From the NCBI GenBank assembly GCA_025462985.1, contig JAOAPP010000782.1, positions 1 through 7,675 on the forward strand: DNA of 7,675 bases, read 5' to 3'. A model generated the notes under the pieces. That model worked only from the letters and a program-made list of their open reading frames with translations. It made no database searches and was not told the DNA's origin. The position numbers and the translations under genes were made by a program. Shown piece after piece: positions 5,550 to 7,675 of the stretch. The stretch comes from Bryobacterales bacterium. GTDB taxonomy: Bacteria; Acidobacteriota; Terriglobia; Bryobacterales; Bryobacteraceae. Within the stretch, counting starts at the first letter, position 1. Every line of letters begins with the position of its first letter.

Positions 5550-6247
5550 AATAACTCTTCCGCCGTAACGTCAGCACAGCAATGACAACAACTGCCAAAC
5601 GGAAAACCGGAACGCAACCGACTTGGTGAGGTATGCCAGTGCAAAACTTGCGCCGAAGATGATAAAATGCTGCGCGTCCGTTGCGCAAAATGTTGAATAA
5701 ACACCAAACGCAATCAACAGAAACAGGTCAGCAGAATATCCGGCCGAACTATATTTTATGTTCAGATTGCGAACAATTAGCCAGGACGTAACAAGAAAAG
5801 AAGCAACCAGCACCGAACTGCGAGAAATGCGCGAACGCCCTTCCTGTTCTTGCGCCCGATCGCTGAGCGACAAACTCAATCGGGACTGCGCTGTCGGCAA
5901 GATAAATCGGAAACCACCAGCACGAGATAAGCGATGACCGTCCTAAGCAACCGCCTTACTTGCATTTCATGCCAGACATCTACATGCAAAAGCATTCGAG
6001 ACACGGCGAGGAGCATAAGATAGAGCGCGTTCCAATGCCCGTTTACAACCCATGACCATTTATGGTGTTGGACTTGATCTGCCAAGTCGAAGTACGAAGT
6101 AACATTGCTGCTTATCGCGTATGGTTCAAAAAAACCGTCACCAATAAGGCTGATTGCCGCGAGGATATAAGCCCGATTACGACATGTCGTGTCGGAGTCC
6201 GCACACTGATTCGTTTGGTCTTTTTCATTCAGGCTTTATGCGAACAT
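5550..6247 (-). pseudogene. Decayed, truncated ArnT/PMT-type (GT39-like) membrane glycosyltransferase
   Basis: Joining minus-strand frames gives a continuous membrane-protein sequence like the N-terminal third of GT39-type glycosyltransferases. ATG 6247-6245 is followed by TAA at codon 4 (6238-6236). The same frame then runs open to 5876 with ILAAISLIGDGFFEPYA, VVNGHWNALYLMLL (where the family often has GYWNPLYPxLL) and AYLVLVV. A frameshift near 5910 leads to FRFILPTA, then two further hydrophobic segments and IIFGASFALAYLTKSVAF. A second shift near 5590 leads to RLAVVVIAVLTLRRKSY, after which similarity fades. About 230 residues remain of a protein usually 500 or more long. One stop, two frameshifts and the missing C-terminus point to a dead gene. 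It would have worked on lipid-linked sugars, like the adjacent GT2. Sequencing errors could explain single shifts but not the truncation. Confidence 0.7.
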
Positions 6248-6254
6248 TTCACGT

Positions 6255-6269
6255 AATCAGCGTCTGATT
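6255..6269. other. Small palindrome between the PPTase gene and the pseudogene
   Basis: AATCAG-CGT-CTGATT is a perfect 6-bp inverted repeat lying just after the PPTase stop and just before the pseudogene ATG. It has no T-run on the minus side. It may be a weak hairpin in the transcript or a binding site. Confidence 0.25.
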
Positions 6270-6275
6270 GGGGAA

Positions 6276-7004
6276 TCAACCAGCGTCAAATTCGGTAAGC
6301 GGCGCGAACCGAAGCGGAAGAGCCGGACCCCGATAGCAGAGCGCTCCTACATAACGCGGTGGCAGATGGAGGCTCAGCAAACTCCAGCGGCCTCCCTCGT
6401 CCTCGTTGAAATTGATGTGTGCCAGTCGGGTCGGTTCGTTGTCTTTGACGGTGACCCGAAAGCTGTCGAGCGGCGTCGAAAGGCCATTCCCAGTCGCTTT
6501 GATGAAGGCTTCTTTACGGGTCCAGCAGGTGTGAAAGACATGCGCGCGCGCCGTGTCGGGCGCGCCCAGCACCTCGGCCGCCTCGTCGGGGCAGAAGAAT
6601 CGTCTGGCTACTGCTTCGATGTCTTTGATCTCTCGAATTTGCTCTACGTCGACACCGAGTTCCAGTTCATAGGCAAACGCGAAAACCGTCAGTGCTCCGG
6701 AGTGCGACAGGTTGAAGCGCAGCTTGCAGTCAGGCCCCAGTTCGGGCTTTCCGTTGGTTCCATAACGGATGGGGATCGACGCCGGATGCGTTTTGAGATA
6801 TCGGGAACACAAAACACGAAGGGAGCCACGAGAAAGAATGTAATTCCGCCGGAGATGCTCGAAGCGGAAGCGATTGGCCCTCGCGAGTTCGTCAGGCGCC
6901 AATAAGCCCTCCAGGTACGAGAGTGGCAGATCAGGATCGTCCGTCCGCAAGGACCAGACATCGACCCGCTCGAGCGGTGGCGTCAAATGGGACACGGGAT
7001 CCAT
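6276..7004 (-). CDS. Sfp-type 4'-phosphopantetheinyl transferase
   Basis: This is a 242-residue cytosolic enzyme of the usual length for the Sfp/Gsp class. It transfers the phosphopantetheine arm of coenzyme A to a serine of acyl or peptidyl carrier proteins. Family motifs are in order: GTNGKPEL at 82-89, FNLSHSG at 97-103, GVDVE at 117-121 with metal ligands Asp119 and Glu121, RRFFCPDE at 134-141, and WTRKEAFIKATGNGL from 161 with Glu165 and Lys169. All key residues are present. No carrier protein, NRPS or PKS lies in the window, so it may serve fatty-acid synthesis or a distant cluster. ATG 7004 has AGGA only two bases away; GTG 7022 is an in-frame alternative without a ribosome site. The gene is divergent from the thioredoxin gene, with a 55-base shared gap. 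Confidence 0.93.
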   Translation of the reverse strand: MDPVSHLTPPLERVDVWSLRTDDPDLPLSYLEGLLAPDELARANRFRFEHLRRNYILSRGSLRVLCSRYLKTHPASIPIRYGTNGKPELGPDCKLRFNLSHSGALTVFAFAYELELGVDVEQIREIKDIEAVARRFFCPDEAAEVLGAPDTARAHVFHTCWTRKEAFIKATGNGLSTPLDSFRVTVKDNEPTRLAHINFNEDEGGRWSLLSLHLPPRYVGALCYRGPALPLRFAPLTEFDAG

Positions 7005-7059
7005 TATCCTAAGGGAGTGCACGGCCGATTACGCTAAACTCTTATTTGGAGTTGCCCAA
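7005..7059. promoter_or_regulatory. Divergent intergenic region
   Basis: These 55 bases separate two divergent starts, so promoters or leaders for both should lie here or inside the opposite gene. I see no clear -35/-10 pair. GGAG at 7048-7051 is the ribosome site of the thioredoxin gene. Confidence 0.4.
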
Positions 7060-7662
7060 TTGAAGAAGATCTTGATGTCGATCGCCTGTGTCGCGATTGC
7101 CGCCTCCCTGACCTTGGCAGACTCTTTGGAGAGCGTGCGGAAGGCGCCGGAGTTGTCCTTTTCGCTTCCCGGAAAAGGGCAGCAACTGCTTAGCCAGTAT
7201 CGCGGCAAGGTCGTTGCGCTTGAGTTCATCTTCACTACCTGTCCCCATTGCCAGGCCGCTTCAAAGTACATGACGAAGCTGCAGAACGAGCTCGGCAGCA
7301 AGGGCTTACAAGTAATCGACGTCGCGATCAACGCCAATGCCGATCTGCTGGTGGAAAACTTCGCCAAGGAGTTCCAGGTGAGCTTCCCGGTAGGTTGGAC
7401 GAATAGCGAGCAAATGCAGAACTTTATGGGCTTCTCGTCGCAGCGCTACGTGGTCCCTCAGTTAGTGCTGATCGATCGAAAAGGTACTATCCATTGGCAG
7501 ACTCCTGCCACGACGGATGATGGCAATTGGGAAAAGATCATGAATCAGGACGCAATTCGGCAGCATATCGAAGAACTGCTCGGTTCCGGCAGTTCCTCGG
7601 CAGTACACAGCACCAAATTGTCTGCCCCGAAGAGATCGTCTTTAACAATCACGCGCCCGTAG
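7060..7662 (+). CDS. Secreted TlpA/thioredoxin-like protein
   Basis: This is a 200-residue protein with an N-terminal signal peptide: MKKIL, then a hydrophobic core to about residue 20 ending near LTLA-DS. The thioredoxin fold follows, with the redox motif CPHC at 61-64 after EFIFTT and the cis-proline at VVP (Pro133) before QLVLIDRKG. It probably acts in the periplasm as a thiol-disulfide reductant or TlpA-like protein; its partner is unknown. TTG 7060 is chosen because GGAG lies 8 bases upstream and it gives a complete signal peptide. ATG 7075 would cut the positive n-region, and longer upstream starts would run into the PPTase gene. The last three codons and the TAG stop lie in the tRNA gene that follows. 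Confidence 0.88.
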   Translation: MKKILMSIACVAIAASLTLADSLESVRKAPELSFSLPGKGQQLLSQYRGKVVALEFIFTTCPHCQAASKYMTKLQNELGSKGLQVIDVAINANADLLVENFAKEFQVSFPVGWTNSEQMQNFMGFSSQRYVVPQLVLIDRKGTIHWQTPATTDDGNWEKIMNQDAIRQHIEELLGSGSSSAVHSTKLSAPKRSSLTITRP

Positions 7663-7675
7663 CTCAGCTGGATAG
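7653..7675 (+). tRNA. 5' part of a tRNA gene, probably tRNA-Arg (partial)
   Basis: GCGCCCG is the 5' acceptor strand, TA are positions 8-9, GCTC the D-stem and AGCTGGATA the D-loop. The visible part matches the start of bacterial tRNA-Arg genes such as E. coli tRNA-Arg(CCG). The anticodon is beyond the edge, so the amino acid is inferred. The acceptor strand overlaps the end of the thioredoxin gene. Confidence 0.85.

Noticed and set aside
6062..6256. 64-residue plus-strand ORF
   Set aside because: It is antisense to the glycosyltransferase remnant; the minus strand gives the coherent membrane-protein sequence.
6366..6905. 179-residue plus-strand ORF
   Set aside because: It is antisense to the PPTase gene, whose motifs are complete; the plus-strand translation shows no family features.

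Overview
The window looks like chromosomal DNA of a Gram-negative-type bacterium. It has an HlyD-type periplasmic adaptor, a thioredoxin with a signal peptide, bacterial Shine-Dalgarno sequences and a bacterial tRNA. The style of the glycosyltransferases and of the M50/HlyD fusion suggests Acidobacteriota or a related soil lineage, but that is a guess from resemblance; no marker gene settles it.

Layout, left to right. Positions 1-139 may hold the last 45 codons of a gene entering from the left. Positions 140-393 are non-coding and contain two tandem palindromes just upstream of a very strong ribosome binding site. Next comes a plus-strand locus of three genes. A 53-residue basic, Ser-rich, Cys-free small protein (394-555) has an N-terminal KLEERIAPGG segment and a repeated S-K/R-S tail. 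An 811-residue fusion (668-3103) joins a PqqD/RRE-like domain, an M50 site-2-protease-like membrane domain and an HlyD-like adaptor. A 303-residue protein of unknown function (3118-4029) carries an NGSHR motif reminiscent of ParB/sulfiredoxin-fold proteins. Hairpins separate the small gene from the fusion gene.

On the minus strand follow a DPM1-like GT2 glycosyltransferase with four C-terminal membrane helices (4076-5308), a decayed and truncated membrane glycosyltransferase of the ArnT/PMT (GT39-like) type (about 5550-6247), and an Sfp-type 4'-phosphopantetheinyl transferase (6276-7004). Divergent from the last is a secreted TlpA/thioredoxin-like protein (7060-7662), whose stop codon lies inside a tRNA gene, probably tRNA-Arg, that runs off the right edge.

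The most interesting part is 394-4029. The gene set and order (small leader-core-like peptide, leader-binding domain fused to a membrane protease and an export adaptor, then an unknown conserved protein) fit a ribosomally made, processed and exported peptide system. It has no cyclase, radical SAM enzyme, lanthipeptide synthetase or ABC transporter in view. The idea that the three genes act together is inferred from synteny and domain content, not shown. The minus-strand genes and the thioredoxin look like unrelated housekeeping or envelope functions.
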